Positions 1 through 8,439 of a DNA stretch of 64,000 bases are shown here, in pieces. The translations under genes were made by a program, and so were the position numbers. The notes beneath the pieces were generated by a model, which did no database searches, was not told the origin of the DNA, and saw only the letters and a list, made by a program, of their open reading frames with translations. This DNA comes from Polyangium sp. 6x1 (GTDB taxonomy: Bacteria; Myxococcota_A; Polyangia; Polyangiales; Polyangiaceae). Position 1 is the stretch's first letter; each line of letters begins with the position of its first letter. Location of the stretch: positions 31,948-95,947 of the forward strand of contig NZ_JARZHH010000046.1 in the NCBI RefSeq assembly GCF_029946515.1, given 5' to 3'.

Positions 1-405
1 GAGAACAACGCGGAGATGGAGCCCGGCAAGTTCCACAAGTTCACCGGGACCGAGATCGTGCGCCCGATGGGCGACATCTGGGTGCTCTGCGAGGCGCGCG
101 GCGAAATGGGCCACATGATGTGGACGTTCGGCTACGACCCCGCGAAGAAGGCGTTCGTCGGGACGTTCGTCGGCTCGATGATGGAATACCTGTGGGTCTA
201 TCACGACGGCTCGCTGGACGCGGACGAGAAGGTGCTGACGCTCCACGCCGAGGGCCCGGACTTCTCCACGCCGGGCAAGATGACGCCGTACAAGGACATC
301 ATCGAGATCACGAGCGCCGACGAGCGCGTCCTGCGGTCGGAGATGCAGGGCCAGGACGGGACGTGGACCGAGTTCATGCGGCAGACCTATCGACGGACGA
401 AGTGA
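1..405 (+). CDS. DUF1579-like protein, 5' end missing
   Basis: The open frame runs in from before the window (codons from base 1 read E-N-N-A-E), so only the C-terminal part is seen. The visible pattern, 'Mxx..lwvyHDGSLDADEKVLTLHAEGP' followed by a strand ending in 'RQTYRRTK', matches the end of DUF1579 domains, small lipocalin-like beta proteins of unknown function that usually have about 160-180 residues. An internal ATG at base 16 exists but is unlikely to be the start because the family extends further upstream. A strong hairpin follows directly after the stop. The function is unknown and the family assignment is moderately sure. Confidence 0.6.
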   Translation, partial: ENNAEMEPGKFHKFTGTEIVRPMGDIWVLCEARGEMGHMMWTFGYDPAKKAFVGTFVGSMMEYLWVYHDGSLDADEKVLTLHAEGPDFSTPGKMTPYKDIIEITSADERVLRSEMQGQDGTWTEFMRQTYRRTK

Positions 406-406
406 G

Positions 407-445
407 AGAAGGCGCGGTCGTCCCTTACGGGCGACCGCGCCTTCT
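407..445 (+). terminator. Terminator-like perfect hairpin
   Basis: A 14-bp perfect stem (407-420 pairing with 432-445, arms beginning AGAAGGCGCGG) with an 11-base loop starts two bases after the stop of the DUF1579-like gene. There is no T-run, so intrinsic termination is not proven. The hairpin overlaps the putative promoter of the next gene. Confidence 0.5.
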
Positions 446-453
446 GGTATCGT
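425..453 (+). promoter_or_regulatory. Putative promoter of the beta-propeller lipoprotein gene
   Basis: TTACGG (425-430), a 17-bp spacer and TATCGT (448-453) lie 10 bp before the GTG at 464. The elements are only partly consensus and sit inside the upstream hairpin, but the geometry matches other promoters proposed in this window. Confidence 0.3.
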
Positions 454-463
454 CCGCCGCGCC

Positions 464-1825
464 GTGATGTTTCGTTTTTCGTTTGCCGCGCTCATCGGCT
501 TGCCCCTCGTCGCGTGCACGCCCCGAGGCACGAACCATGAAGACCAGGCCGCCCCGCAGGGCTCTGCGGCGGCCCCGACGGCCAGCGCCGCCGCGCCTTC
601 GCCGAGCACCGCCGCCGTCGTCGGCTCGGCGACCCCAGAGCCCACGACGGCCCCGTATTTGCCGCCGCCCGAGTCATCCGCCGCCGCGGCGCCTCCCGAG
701 ACGCCGCGCAAGGCGATCGGCACGTTCGACGACTGGGTGAAGGCGTATGAGGGGCTCGGCGCGCCCGAGGCCCACAAGAAGCCGCCGCGGCTCGGGCTCG
801 CCAAGGACCTCGGGCTCTCGTCCGGGCGCATCGCGTTCACGCGCTCGGGGGATATTTTCACGTATGATTTCGCGAAGGGGGCGGAGTCGCAGCTCACGCA
901 GAAGGCGCAGCGCAACATCGCGCCCGTGTTCCTCGGCGACGGGAAGCGCATCGCATTCCTCAGCAACCGCGACGGAATGGTCTGGCGCGTGTTCCTGATG
1001 AACGCGGATGGGACGGAGCAGCGGCCGATCACCCGCAAATTCACGGGCGTGTTCGGCATCGTGCCGCCGTTCGTGATCACGCCCGACGGCAGCCGCGTCG
1101 CGTACATCGCGAAGAGCGGGTCGTCCGACGAGTCGTCGCAGGAGCTGCACCTCGTCGACGTGGCGAGCGGCGAGGATCATCGCGTGGGCGAGCCGGACTA
1201 TTTCGATCATCCGGCGTTCTCGCCCAAAGGCGACACGCTCTATCTCGTCGCGGGCTGGTTCGAAGCGGAGCACCTCGCCTCCGTGGACGTCGCCACGCGG
1301 CGGATCCGGCATTGGCCCGACGCGGGCAATCACATGTTCAGCGGCGCCCGGTCGCTCGGCGATCGATTGCTGTTCTCGGCGAGCCCGGCGGGTGCGTTCT
1401 GCTGCCAGCGCTCCTCGCTCTACACGATGACGCCCGACGGCAGCGGCATTCGCGGGTTCGGCTCGTTCTGGGTCGCAGGCGTCCTGCAGCCGGAGGTCTC
1501 TCCGAAAGGAACGAAGGTCGCCGCCGCGTGGTCCGTGCGCGAAGGCGGGTTCGGCGCCGATTATCGGAACGAGATCTCCTTGCTCGACGCGAACGGCAAC
1601 GGCGAGCGCCCGCTCACCGACGCCTTCCCGCGGCCGTTCTACAGCGCGTTCGAGCCCGCGTGGGCGCCCGACGATCACCACCTCGCCTTCACGCTGTCGT
1701 TGTGCCCCTATGTCGGCTGCGAGCCGACGATGCGAAGCGTCGTCGTGGTCGACACCCGAGATACGAAGGCCGTCCCTGCATTCATCGCGTACGGCGGCGG
1801 CGCCTCGTGGAGCCCCGTTCCCTGA
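464..1825 (+). CDS. TolB-like beta-propeller lipoprotein
   Basis: 453 residues if translation begins at the GTG at 464; the ATG at 467 would also serve. The N-terminus is a lipoprotein signal with lipobox ending L-V-A-C18, followed by an Ala/Pro/Ser/Thr-rich tether to about residue 80. The rest is built of PD40/WD40-like blades, for example 'KRIAFLSNRDG', 'FLMNADGTEQRPIT' and 'HHLAFTLSL', as in TolB and DPP-IV propellers. No catalytic hydrolase domain follows, so this is probably a surface or periplasmic binding or scaffold protein. It is followed by a small gap and a gene in the same direction (1836), which may be co-transcribed. The propeller fold is fairly sure; the ligand is unknown. Confidence 0.8.
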   Translation: MMFRFSFAALIGLPLVACTPRGTNHEDQAAPQGSAAAPTASAAAPSPSTAAVVGSATPEPTTAPYLPPPESSAAAAPPETPRKAIGTFDDWVKAYEGLGAPEAHKKPPRLGLAKDLGLSSGRIAFTRSGDIFTYDFAKGAESQLTQKAQRNIAPVFLGDGKRIAFLSNRDGMVWRVFLMNADGTEQRPITRKFTGVFGIVPPFVITPDGSRVAYIAKSGSSDESSQELHLVDVASGEDHRVGEPDYFDHPAFSPKGDTLYLVAGWFEAEHLASVDVATRRIRHWPDAGNHMFSGARSLGDRLLFSASPAGAFCCQRSSLYTMTPDGSGIRGFGSFWVAGVLQPEVSPKGTKVAAAWSVREGGFGADYRNEISLLDANGNGERPLTDAFPRPFYSAFEPAWAPDDHHLAFTLSLCPYVGCEPTMRSVVVVDTRDTKAVPAFIAYGGGASWSPVP

Positions 1826-1835
1826 CGAGCGGCGC

Positions 1836-2690
1836 ATGGCCGGCGAGACCCTCACGTTTCCGCGTATCTACATCCTGCGCGCCTCGCAGGCGCCGCGCGC
1901 GCTCATTTTCGTCACGCACCGCCAGAAGTGCTGGTCGCTCCACCTCTGGGACCTCGAGGCCCAGCGCGTCGAGCCCGGAGGCATGTTCTTCGGGACGCTC
2001 TACCCCCGGCGCTGCGATCTCTCGCCGGACGGGCGGTATCTGCTTTATTTCGCGATGAAGGCGCCGGGGGATCCAGACTGGCCCCATCAATTCAGCGGCC
2101 TCTCGCGCGCCCCGTGGCTCGCCTGCGTGCTCGCCTGGCGTGAGGCGGGGACCTGGACGCGTGGCATGTTCTTCTCCTCCCGCGCCTCCGGCCGCCCGGA
2201 GATCCACGCCCGCGGGTACCTGCATCGCGGCGCCGATGTCGCGGATCTGTGCCCGTGGAACATCGAGAGCACCCCGTCCATCCAGCTCGCGGCGGAGCGG
2301 CGGATCGGGTTTGTCGAAGCTGATGATTCTCCGCCGCGGGATCCGGGCGACATCTGGGACGAGCGTCGGCGCGCGGTGCTCGAAAAACCCCGTCCGGGCG
2401 GGGGGCGCGAGGCGCTGCGGGTCATGCAGAGCGCCTTTGATCAGGGCGAAGGACGGGTCGAGCGATATCGAAATTATTATCGTCTCGTCGGGAACGACGG
2501 GCGGGAGATCCCGCTCCCGGACCACGTATGGCTCGATTGGCTCGATCGAGACCACGTCTACGGCGCAACCCTGGACGGGCGGCTCGTGGTGTGCGCGCTG
2601 CGCGGAGGTGAGCTCGTCGAGACGTGGTCCCACATGTTCGAGCGCATGCCGAGGCGAAAGCCCGCGCCGGAATGGGCGCGGCGCTTCTGA
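1836..2690 (+). CDS. Hypothetical protein (possible propeller-like cytoplasmic protein)
   Basis: 284 residues from the ATG at 1836, ten bases after the stop of the propeller lipoprotein. The frame is open upstream to 1710, but that part overlaps the preceding gene and does not look like protein. No signal peptide or membrane segment is seen. The segments 'CDLSPDGRYLLYFAMKAP' and 'HVYGATLDGRLVVCAL' resemble single blades of beta-propellers, so a relationship to its neighbour is possible but not established. Trp and Arg are frequent. It is convergent with the gene on the other strand that ends at 2694, leaving only three bases between the stops. Confidence 0.65.
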   Translation: MAGETLTFPRIYILRASQAPRALIFVTHRQKCWSLHLWDLEAQRVEPGGMFFGTLYPRRCDLSPDGRYLLYFAMKAPGDPDWPHQFSGLSRAPWLACVLAWREAGTWTRGMFFSSRASGRPEIHARGYLHRGADVADLCPWNIESTPSIQLAAERRIGFVEADDSPPRDPGDIWDERRRAVLEKPRPGGGREALRVMQSAFDQGEGRVERYRNYYRLVGNDGREIPLPDHVWLDWLDRDHVYGATLDGRLVVCALRGGELVETWSHMFERMPRRKPAPEWARRF

Positions 2691-2693
2691 CCG

Positions 2694-4310
2694 TCAATCC
2701 CAGCGGTCGAGCTTGTACACGACCCGCATGCCGCCCTTCGAGGTCACGCGGAAGCTCAGGTTCCAGGTCGATCCTTTCACCAGGCTGATCCCACAGGCCT
2801 CGGCCGTCTCCTTGCCCTCGACGACCGCGCTCTGCGCGTACGCCTCCATCGTGGCGCGAATCTCGTGGTATTCGCTCCGTAGATAACTCGGGAAAAACCC
2901 GGCGCCTTGCTTGTAATCCCGATCCCTCGCGTCCTTCAGGAAGAAGACCACGCCCGCGCCGTGGTGCGTGAGGACCTTCGTCGGGTTCCACATCCACGGC
3001 TGCAGCGCGATGGCCGTGACCGGATGGTACACGTTCGGCTTCAGGTTCCAGCGCGAAGGCGGCGAGCCGTTGTGGTACACGTACGAGCTGACGCGATTCC
3101 GCCGGTCCTCGAAATCCCATTGCAAAAGCGGAGGCGCGTCCGCGTGCTTGGCCGTGACCATCGCGATGTACGATTGGTTCGTCTCCGGGACGAAAAACTC
3201 GATGCTCTCCGCCTCCGGAAGCACGGTCCGCGCGAATTTCTCCCAGGTCATCGTGACAGGCGGGACGTCGACGTCGACGGCGACCTTCGCCGCGGGCTTG
3301 AGGTGGTCGAAGACGCCCGGCTTTTGCCCCTTTGGCTTTTCGTCCTTCGGGATCCACAAGCTCTCGATGTCGCCGAGCCGGGCGAAGCGCCGCTCCATCG
3401 CGCCGGCGCTCTTCAGCGATTCGACGATCTTTTCGGCGCGCGCGAGGTTGCCAGCCGAGGGCGCCGCCGTCGGGCGCTGGTACTGGAGCGGGTGCATCTT
3501 CGCGGCGAACCGGCTCTTGACCTCCTGGAACGGCATGCCCGCCGCGAGGTCTTCGAGCAAGGTGCCGATCATGCTGCTGCGCACGTGGCAAAAGCCGGCC
3601 GGGGCGCGGGCGACCGCGAGCCAGGTGAGGTTGTCCCGCGTCCGCGGGTTCTTCGCGGCGCGGCGGGCCTCGTGCAGATCGAGCAGCCATTTCGCGACGC
3701 CGAGCACGGCCTCCGAGCGATACAGCGACTCGGTGGAGACGAGCTTGTGCGCCTGCTGGACGACGTCGATGGAGAACGCTTCGAGCCCCCGGAGCAGCGT
3801 CTCATGATCGTGGCGCTTCTCCGCCATGAGCTGCGGGTTCGTCTTGAGGACGGAGGGCGCGTGGAGGAGGTCTTTCGAAGGCGTGACGGCGATGTGCTCC
3901 CAATCGCCCGTCCGCGGCGCGCCCCAGACCTTCTCGTCCGAGAGGAAGACGCCGTCGATCGGCGCCTCGGCCACGGCCTTCGCGAGCGCCCGGATCGCGC
4001 TCGTGTACGGCTCGGGCGCCGTCTCCGGATCCCAGAGCGCAGGCCGCGCCTTGCCGTCGGAATCGACGACCACGAGGCCGCCATATCGATTCACGAAGCG
4101 CCTGCAAGTCGAGCAGGTGTTGACGGGCCGCAGCTCGTTCGGCACCGCGTCGAGGAAGACCTGGTAAAGCGCCGGGACATGCGTGGTGAACAGGCTCGGC
4201 TTGCCCTTCGTGAGCTTTCCGAACCGCGCGCGGATCGACGCGAGCAGCTCGTCGTAGTGGTCGTCGAGCGGAAGGGCCTGGGCCGTCGGAGGCGAAGGAA
4301 GATCGGTCAT
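2694..4310 (-). CDS. Hypothetical protein with a CxxC motif
   Basis: 538 residues from the ATG at 4310 (MTDLPSPP...); the frame could extend to 4352 but those extra residues look non-coding. Near residue 85 is 'NTCSTCRRFVNRYGG', a CxxC pair that could bind zinc or iron-sulfur or be redox active. Other regular segments include 'LTWLAVARAPAGFCHVRSSMIGTLLEDLAAG' in the middle and a C-terminal domain that mentions no catalytic motif I recognise. No signal peptide or transmembrane helix. The length and even composition argue for a real gene. Upstream on the minus strand TTGCAA and TGTCAT spaced by 17 bp could be its promoter. I do not recognise the family. Confidence 0.75.
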   Translation of the reverse strand: MTDLPSPPTAQALPLDDHYDELLASIRARFGKLTKGKPSLFTTHVPALYQVFLDAVPNELRPVNTCSTCRRFVNRYGGLVVVDSDGKARPALWDPETAPEPYTSAIRALAKAVAEAPIDGVFLSDEKVWGAPRTGDWEHIAVTPSKDLLHAPSVLKTNPQLMAEKRHDHETLLRGLEAFSIDVVQQAHKLVSTESLYRSEAVLGVAKWLLDLHEARRAAKNPRTRDNLTWLAVARAPAGFCHVRSSMIGTLLEDLAAGMPFQEVKSRFAAKMHPLQYQRPTAAPSAGNLARAEKIVESLKSAGAMERRFARLGDIESLWIPKDEKPKGQKPGVFDHLKPAAKVAVDVDVPPVTMTWEKFARTVLPEAESIEFFVPETNQSYIAMVTAKHADAPPLLQWDFEDRRNRVSSYVYHNGSPPSRWNLKPNVYHPVTAIALQPWMWNPTKVLTHHGAGVVFFLKDARDRDYKQGAGFFPSYLRSEYHEIRATMEAYAQSAVVEGKETAEACGISLVKGSTWNLSFRVTSKGGMRVVYKLDRWD

Positions 4311-4390
4311 GGGAGCGCTCTCGATGACACCGCGGCGCTCCGCCGATTGCAAGGGGACAAAGCGGGGCGCGCTCGAAAGCGGCCGTCCGG

Positions 4391-4419
4391 TTGACGCTCC
4401 CTCGAAGGCCGCCTACCGT
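4391..4419 (+). promoter_or_regulatory. Putative promoter, leaderless type
   Basis: TTGACG (4391-4396), 17 bp, TACCGT (4414-4419); the start codon of the lipoprotein gene is at 4428, only 8 bp beyond the -10. Transcription starting at the usual distance would begin at or next to the ATG, and no Shine-Dalgarno sequence is present. Confidence 0.45.
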
Positions 4420-4427
4420 CGTGATCC

Positions 4428-5027
4428 ATGCGGTGGACGCTGCTCGTTGCGCTCTTCCTCGTCGGCTGCGGGCCCTCCCCCGCCGCCTCCGGCGCCGAAT
4501 CGTACGCGGGATCGATGCCCGCCGCGGGGCGCGTGATGCTGCACGGCGTGACCGTGGCGCCCTGCCGATTCGGCGGCGATCTCTGGGACGGCGTCGGGCA
4601 AATCGACGCGAGCCAGATCGACCTCTTCGGCAATCTCCTGCGCGGCCGCGTGCCCTACATGGAGATCGCCAAGGCCCTCGCCGCGCCCGCAAACGAGGCG
4701 CTCGACAAACCCGACGTGAAAGGGCGCGCGAAGATCGTCGGGGCCCTGGAAGGCTCGCCCGTCCCGCTGAAGGGCCAGGCCGATAGCTTCACCCCGCAAT
4801 TCTCGGGGCCGCCCACGTTCGAGAACGTGGCCTTCGACGGGAGCGCGCGCCTCGCCGTGGAGCTCCTCGACGACGACATGGTCGACGACGATCCGATGGG
4901 CTCGTTCCAGCTCGGCCCCGACGAAATGCTGGAGGCATTCCGCGCCGGAAACGTGCATCAGGTCCGCGTCGATTCACAGACGAACGGGCAAGTGCTCTTC
5001 GCTGCGATCTCCGTCCTCGCCGATTGA
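4428..5027 (+). CDS. Small lipoprotein of unknown function
   Basis: 199 residues. The signal sequence 'RWTLLVALFLVGC' gives a lipidated Cys14; glycine follows, so the Lol +2 avoidance signal is absent and outer-membrane location is likely by the E. coli rule. The mature part contains 'DLWDGVGQIDASQIDLFGNLL' and an acidic stretch 'LLDDDMVDDDPMGSF', which looks like a small beta-rich domain, perhaps C2-like and calcium binding, although this is a guess. It is convergent with the kinase gene that ends at 5038. Not recognised as a named family. Confidence 0.75.
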   Translation: MRWTLLVALFLVGCGPSPAASGAESYAGSMPAAGRVMLHGVTVAPCRFGGDLWDGVGQIDASQIDLFGNLLRGRVPYMEIAKALAAPANEALDKPDVKGRAKIVGALEGSPVPLKGQADSFTPQFSGPPTFENVAFDGSARLAVELLDDDMVDDDPMGSFQLGPDEMLEAFRAGNVHQVRVDSQTNGQVLFAAISVLAD

Positions 5028-5037
5028 ACGTCTCCGC

Positions 5038-8000
5038 TCAGAGCGCCGCCGCGAACTCGCGGCCGAACTCCAGGGGCGACGGGCGCTCGGCCGGCTCCCG
5101 CGTGGTCGCGGCCCGCAAGAGCTTCGCGACGGCCGCGGGGAAGCCGCGGAGGCGCTCGGCGTCGTCGAAAGGATCGAGCCGCATGTGCGCGAGGATGCGG
5201 TCGCGGCCCGTGAGCTCGTCGAAGAACGAGCGGCCCGTGGTCACGTTGTAAATGGTGCCGGCGAGCGAATAGACGTCCGAGCGCGGATCGAGCTCCACCG
5301 GATCGAGCACCTGCTCGGGCGCGATGTAGCCGGGCGTGCCCGCGACAAACCGGCCTCCGACCTCGGGCGGGACGCGGATCGCCCGCACCATCCCGAAATC
5401 GATGACCACGGTCGAGAGCGGAGGCACGCGGCCGGGATCGCGGTGTCTCTCCGGGTCGAACCGCTCGCCGCCGGCGAGCGGCAGGCGCAGCCAGAGGTTC
5501 GCCGGCTTGATGTCGCGATGCACGAGGCCCGCGCCGTGCAGCGCCGCGAGCCCGGCGCACGCGTCGAGCACGACCTGCCGCAGCTCGAAGAGCGTCATCA
5601 GGCGCGGCGTTGCGTATTGCTTGAGATCCGCGCCGATCAGGTATTCGAGCACCAGGAACGGCGCGCCCTCCGAGACGCCCCGATCGATGATGTTCGCGAC
5701 GTTCGGATGGTACAGCCCCGCGAGCGCATTGGCCTCTTCCACGAACGACGCGAGGATGCCGGCGCGCTCGGTCTCGTTGGCGCTGGCGAGCGCGTCGGCC
5801 TTGGGAATCTTGAGCACGAAGAGGCGGTCGGCGCCCGGCTTGCGCACGAGCCACACCGAGCCGATCCCGCCCTCGCCGAGGGGTTTGACCAGCTCGTAGC
5901 CCTCGATGAGCTTCGGCTCCTTTTTCTTCGCCGCGGGCGGCGGCGGCGGCGTCCGCCGGATCGCGCCGCGCACCGCGCCTTCGAGGAGCGCTGATGCGAC
6001 GGGGCCGAGCGAGGCGAACCACACGTCGAGCATGCCGAGCTCGCGCGCGCGGATCGCGCGGGCGACGAGCGCGGCCACGCGCGGGGCGTTCTGCGTCGTG
6101 CGCGGCGGGAGCGCGTCCTCGTCATCGTCGCTCGCCGCGTGCAGCGCCTTCACCGGATCCGCGAGGGCGGCCTGCAAGCGATCCCCCGCGAGGACGAGCT
6201 TGATGCACAGGATCTCGAGGTCGCTCTTCGGGCCCGCGGCTTCGGAAAAGTCTTCGAGCGCCATCGCGAGCGTCGAGAGCGCCCGCGAGAGCTCCGTGTC
6301 CTCGGCGTGCAGCGCGACGAGCGCCTCCTCGGCCTGGAACGGCCAGCCCGCGTCGGTCTCGGCCGACGAGACGGCCGTGCGCAGCGCCTCGGCCTGCTCG
6401 CAGCAACGCGCGAGCGCGCTCGGCGCCATCATCGGCAGCGAGGTCGCGAGCTGGCGGAGCATCGTGGGCCGATCGATGACGAGCGCCCACCACGCGGCGA
6501 ACGGGCCGAGCCAGCGGACGTCGTCGACCTCGCCGAGCGCCGTGCCGCGCGTCGTGTCCACGAGCCGCCAGAGGAGCGCCGAGAGCGCGTTTTTCAGGGC
6601 GGGCGGGAGCTCACGCGAGCCCGTGCCGAGCCCTTCGAGCTTGCGGAGCCAGAGGCAGGTGTCGTGCGCGGTCGGGCCCCGGCCCGGTCCGAGCTCGTCG
6701 TCCTCCCCGCAAGCGTCGAGCGCGTACCCGCCGAGACGAACCGCCACGACCTCGAGCGCGAGATCCTCGTGCACGTCCGTCCTCTCCCCGCGCCGCCGCT
6801 CCGCCACGAGGTCGAGGATCTCCGCGGGCGAGCGGGCCAAGGTCTTCCACGTCTCCTCGAGCTCGGGCTCGTCCACGGGCACGCCCGCGGGCCGCGTCGC
6901 GAGCAGCGGGCGCCAGAGTCGAACCGCGAACGCGCGCGCCGAGGATTCGAGCGCATTCAGCGCCGCCGCCCGCTGCCGGAGCCGCCCCCAGCCGAGCGCG
7001 ATGCGGCGCGCCTCGTGGAACGTCGACGCGAGCGAGGAGGCGAAGCGCGCGGCGCGAGCGTCCGCCTCCTCGTCGTCGTACTGCGCCGCGAGGCGCATCA
7101 GGTTCTCCAGGCCGAGCTCGAGGTCGAGCGGATCACGCTCGGCGCGGTCGATCACGTCCGTCACCGCGATGACCTCGATCCACCGGCGCGTCTCGTCGAT
7201 CGAGGCGGCGCGCACGTACCGCGCCTTCTCGCGCAGCGCGCGGAGCGTGGCTTCGATCTCCGGATCGTCGACGCCGCGACGGAAGAGCGTCGCGAGCCCA
7301 CGCGCGAGCGCGCGCGCGGCGATCGCGCCCCCGTCGCCTTCGAGCACCCGCCGGGCGAGGCGATCCCAGAGCGTCTTGCGCTCGAAGAACAGGTACGGCG
7401 TCGCAGCGGCGACCGCGGCGAGCACCCACGCCTCCTCCTCGCGCGAGTCGAGGATCGCCACGAGCTGGCTCGCGAGGAACGCGAGCCGCTCGGCGGGCAG
7501 CGAAGCGAACGCGGTCGTCGCGCGCTGCCGCAGGACGACCGACTCGCCGAACACCCAGTCGAGCAGCGTGCCCTGGAGCTCTTCCATCACGCCCGTGAGG
7601 CGCCCGAGCGCGCGCGCCGCGTGCACCCAAACGAGCGGCTCGGGGTGCAGGAGCAAGGGCTGGAGCACCTGCAACGTGCGGCCGATGAGACCCGGATCGG
7701 CCATCCGCGGCATGCCGCGCACGCTGATCTCGAGGCACCGCGCGGCGAGGACGCGGCCGCGGAGCGCGCCGTGCGCGGGGCCGCGGACCATGAGCTCGAA
7801 CGTCTCGGGCGATCCCCAGAGCCAGGGGCCGAGCTCGGGCACTTCGAGCGCGCTCGCGCCCGCCTCCCAGATCAGGATCTCCAGCCGCGCGCGCGCCTCG
7901 GCGTTCGCCGCCGACGCGAGCGCCTCGCCGTCGCCGAGCAGCGGCGCGCACGAGAGCGCGTCGAGCAGCGGCCCTTCGACGACCCGCGCGCGCGCGGCCT

Positions 8001-8349
8001 CGACGATCCGATCGCGGCCGAGCGTCTCGGCGAACGCCACGAGGAGCGGCGCCATGCGCACGTCGCGCCGGAACGCGCTCGCCGTGCAGAACGAGAGCAG
8101 GACCTCGCCAGCCGGCTCGCCGTAGAGCGCGGCGAGCGCGGCGATCTCCTCGGCCGAACGCGCGAGCTCCGGCAGCTCGCGCCGGAGCAGCTGCGCGGCG
8201 GCGCGGGCGTCCTGGGGAAGCATGCGCCGATCGGCCTCGCTCTCGCCGCCTGCGCGGAAGTGCGCGCGCACCGCCTCTTCGAGCTCGGGGTTCGTCGCGT
8301 GGAGGCGCGAAAGGGTCGAGAGCGCGATCTGGATGTCTTCGGAGAGCAT
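5038..8349 (-). CDS. HEAT-repeat-like protein with C-terminal Ser/Thr kinase
   Basis: 1103 residues from the ATG at 8349 (MLSEDIQIALS...); the frame continues to 8655 but that would overlap the divergent KaiC-like gene. Residues 1 to about 780 are Leu/Ala/Arg-rich alpha-helical and look like HEAT/ARM-type repeats ('WVHAARALGRLTGVMEEL', 'RQRATTAFASLPAERLA'). The last roughly 305 residues are a Hanks-type kinase: glycine loop 'LGEGGIGSVW', ATP-anchoring Lys in 'FVLKIP', catalytic 'HRDIKPAN', 'IDFGMVRA' and 'APEQ' are all present, so the kinase should be active. The kinase sits at the C-terminus, whereas most bacterial Hanks kinases have it at the N-terminus. No transmembrane segment is seen, so it is cytoplasmic. 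It is divergently arranged with a KaiC-like ATPase and a two-component pair, which suggests shared signalling. Confidence 0.9.
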   Translation of the reverse strand: MLSEDIQIALSTLSRLHATNPELEEAVRAHFRAGGESEADRRMLPQDARAAAQLLRRELPELARSAEEIAALAALYGEPAGEVLLSFCTASAFRRDVRMAPLLVAFAETLGRDRIVEAARARVVEGPLLDALSCAPLLGDGEALASAANAEARARLEILIWEAGASALEVPELGPWLWGSPETFELMVRGPAHGALRGRVLAARCLEISVRGMPRMADPGLIGRTLQVLQPLLLHPEPLVWVHAARALGRLTGVMEELQGTLLDWVFGESVVLRQRATTAFASLPAERLAFLASQLVAILDSREEEAWVLAAVAAATPYLFFERKTLWDRLARRVLEGDGGAIAARALARGLATLFRRGVDDPEIEATLRALREKARYVRAASIDETRRWIEVIAVTDVIDRAERDPLDLELGLENLMRLAAQYDDEEADARAARFASSLASTFHEARRIALGWGRLRQRAAALNALESSARAFAVRLWRPLLATRPAGVPVDEPELEETWKTLARSPAEILDLVAERRRGERTDVHEDLALEVVAVRLGGYALDACGEDDELGPGRGPTAHDTCLWLRKLEGLGTGSRELPPALKNALSALLWRLVDTTRGTALGEVDDVRWLGPFAAWWALVIDRPTMLRQLATSLPMMAPSALARCCEQAEALRTAVSSAETDAGWPFQAEEALVALHAEDTELSRALSTLAMALEDFSEAAGPKSDLEILCIKLVLAGDRLQAALADPVKALHAASDDDEDALPPRTTQNAPRVAALVARAIRARELGMLDVWFASLGPVASALLEGAVRGAIRRTPPPPPAAKKKEPKLIEGYELVKPLGEGGIGSVWLVRKPGADRLFVLKIPKADALASANETERAGILASFVEEANALAGLYHPNVANIIDRGVSEGAPFLVLEYLIGADLKQYATPRLMTLFELRQVVLDACAGLAALHGAGLVHRDIKPANLWLRLPLAGGERFDPERHRDPGRVPPLSTVVIDFGMVRAIRVPPEVGGRFVAGTPGYIAPEQVLDPVELDPRSDVYSLAGTIYNVTTGRSFFDELTGRDRILAHMRLDPFDDAERLRGFPAAVAKLLRAATTREPAERPSPLEFGREFAAAL

Positions 8350-8360
8350 CGGCGGCCGGG

Positions 8361-8390
8361 AGAATACTGCCTCGCGCCGTCCCGTTCCAA
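8361..8390 (-). promoter_or_regulatory. Putative promoter of the HEAT-kinase gene
   Basis: On the minus strand TTGGAA (8390-8385), 18 bp, TATTCT (8366-8361), ending 11 bp before the ATG at 8349. The -10 is a good match and lies very close to the start codon. Confidence 0.4.
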
Positions 8391-8439
8391 ATACCACGGC
8401 TTGGCAGGGTGAAACTTTGATGCCACGTTTGGGCTTCCG

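Noticed and set aside
5906..8412. Very long open frames opposite the HEAT-kinase gene (739 and 757 codons).
   Set aside because: They are Ser/Arg-rich antisense frames created by the GC codon bias; the kinase frame on the other strand has clear motifs throughout.
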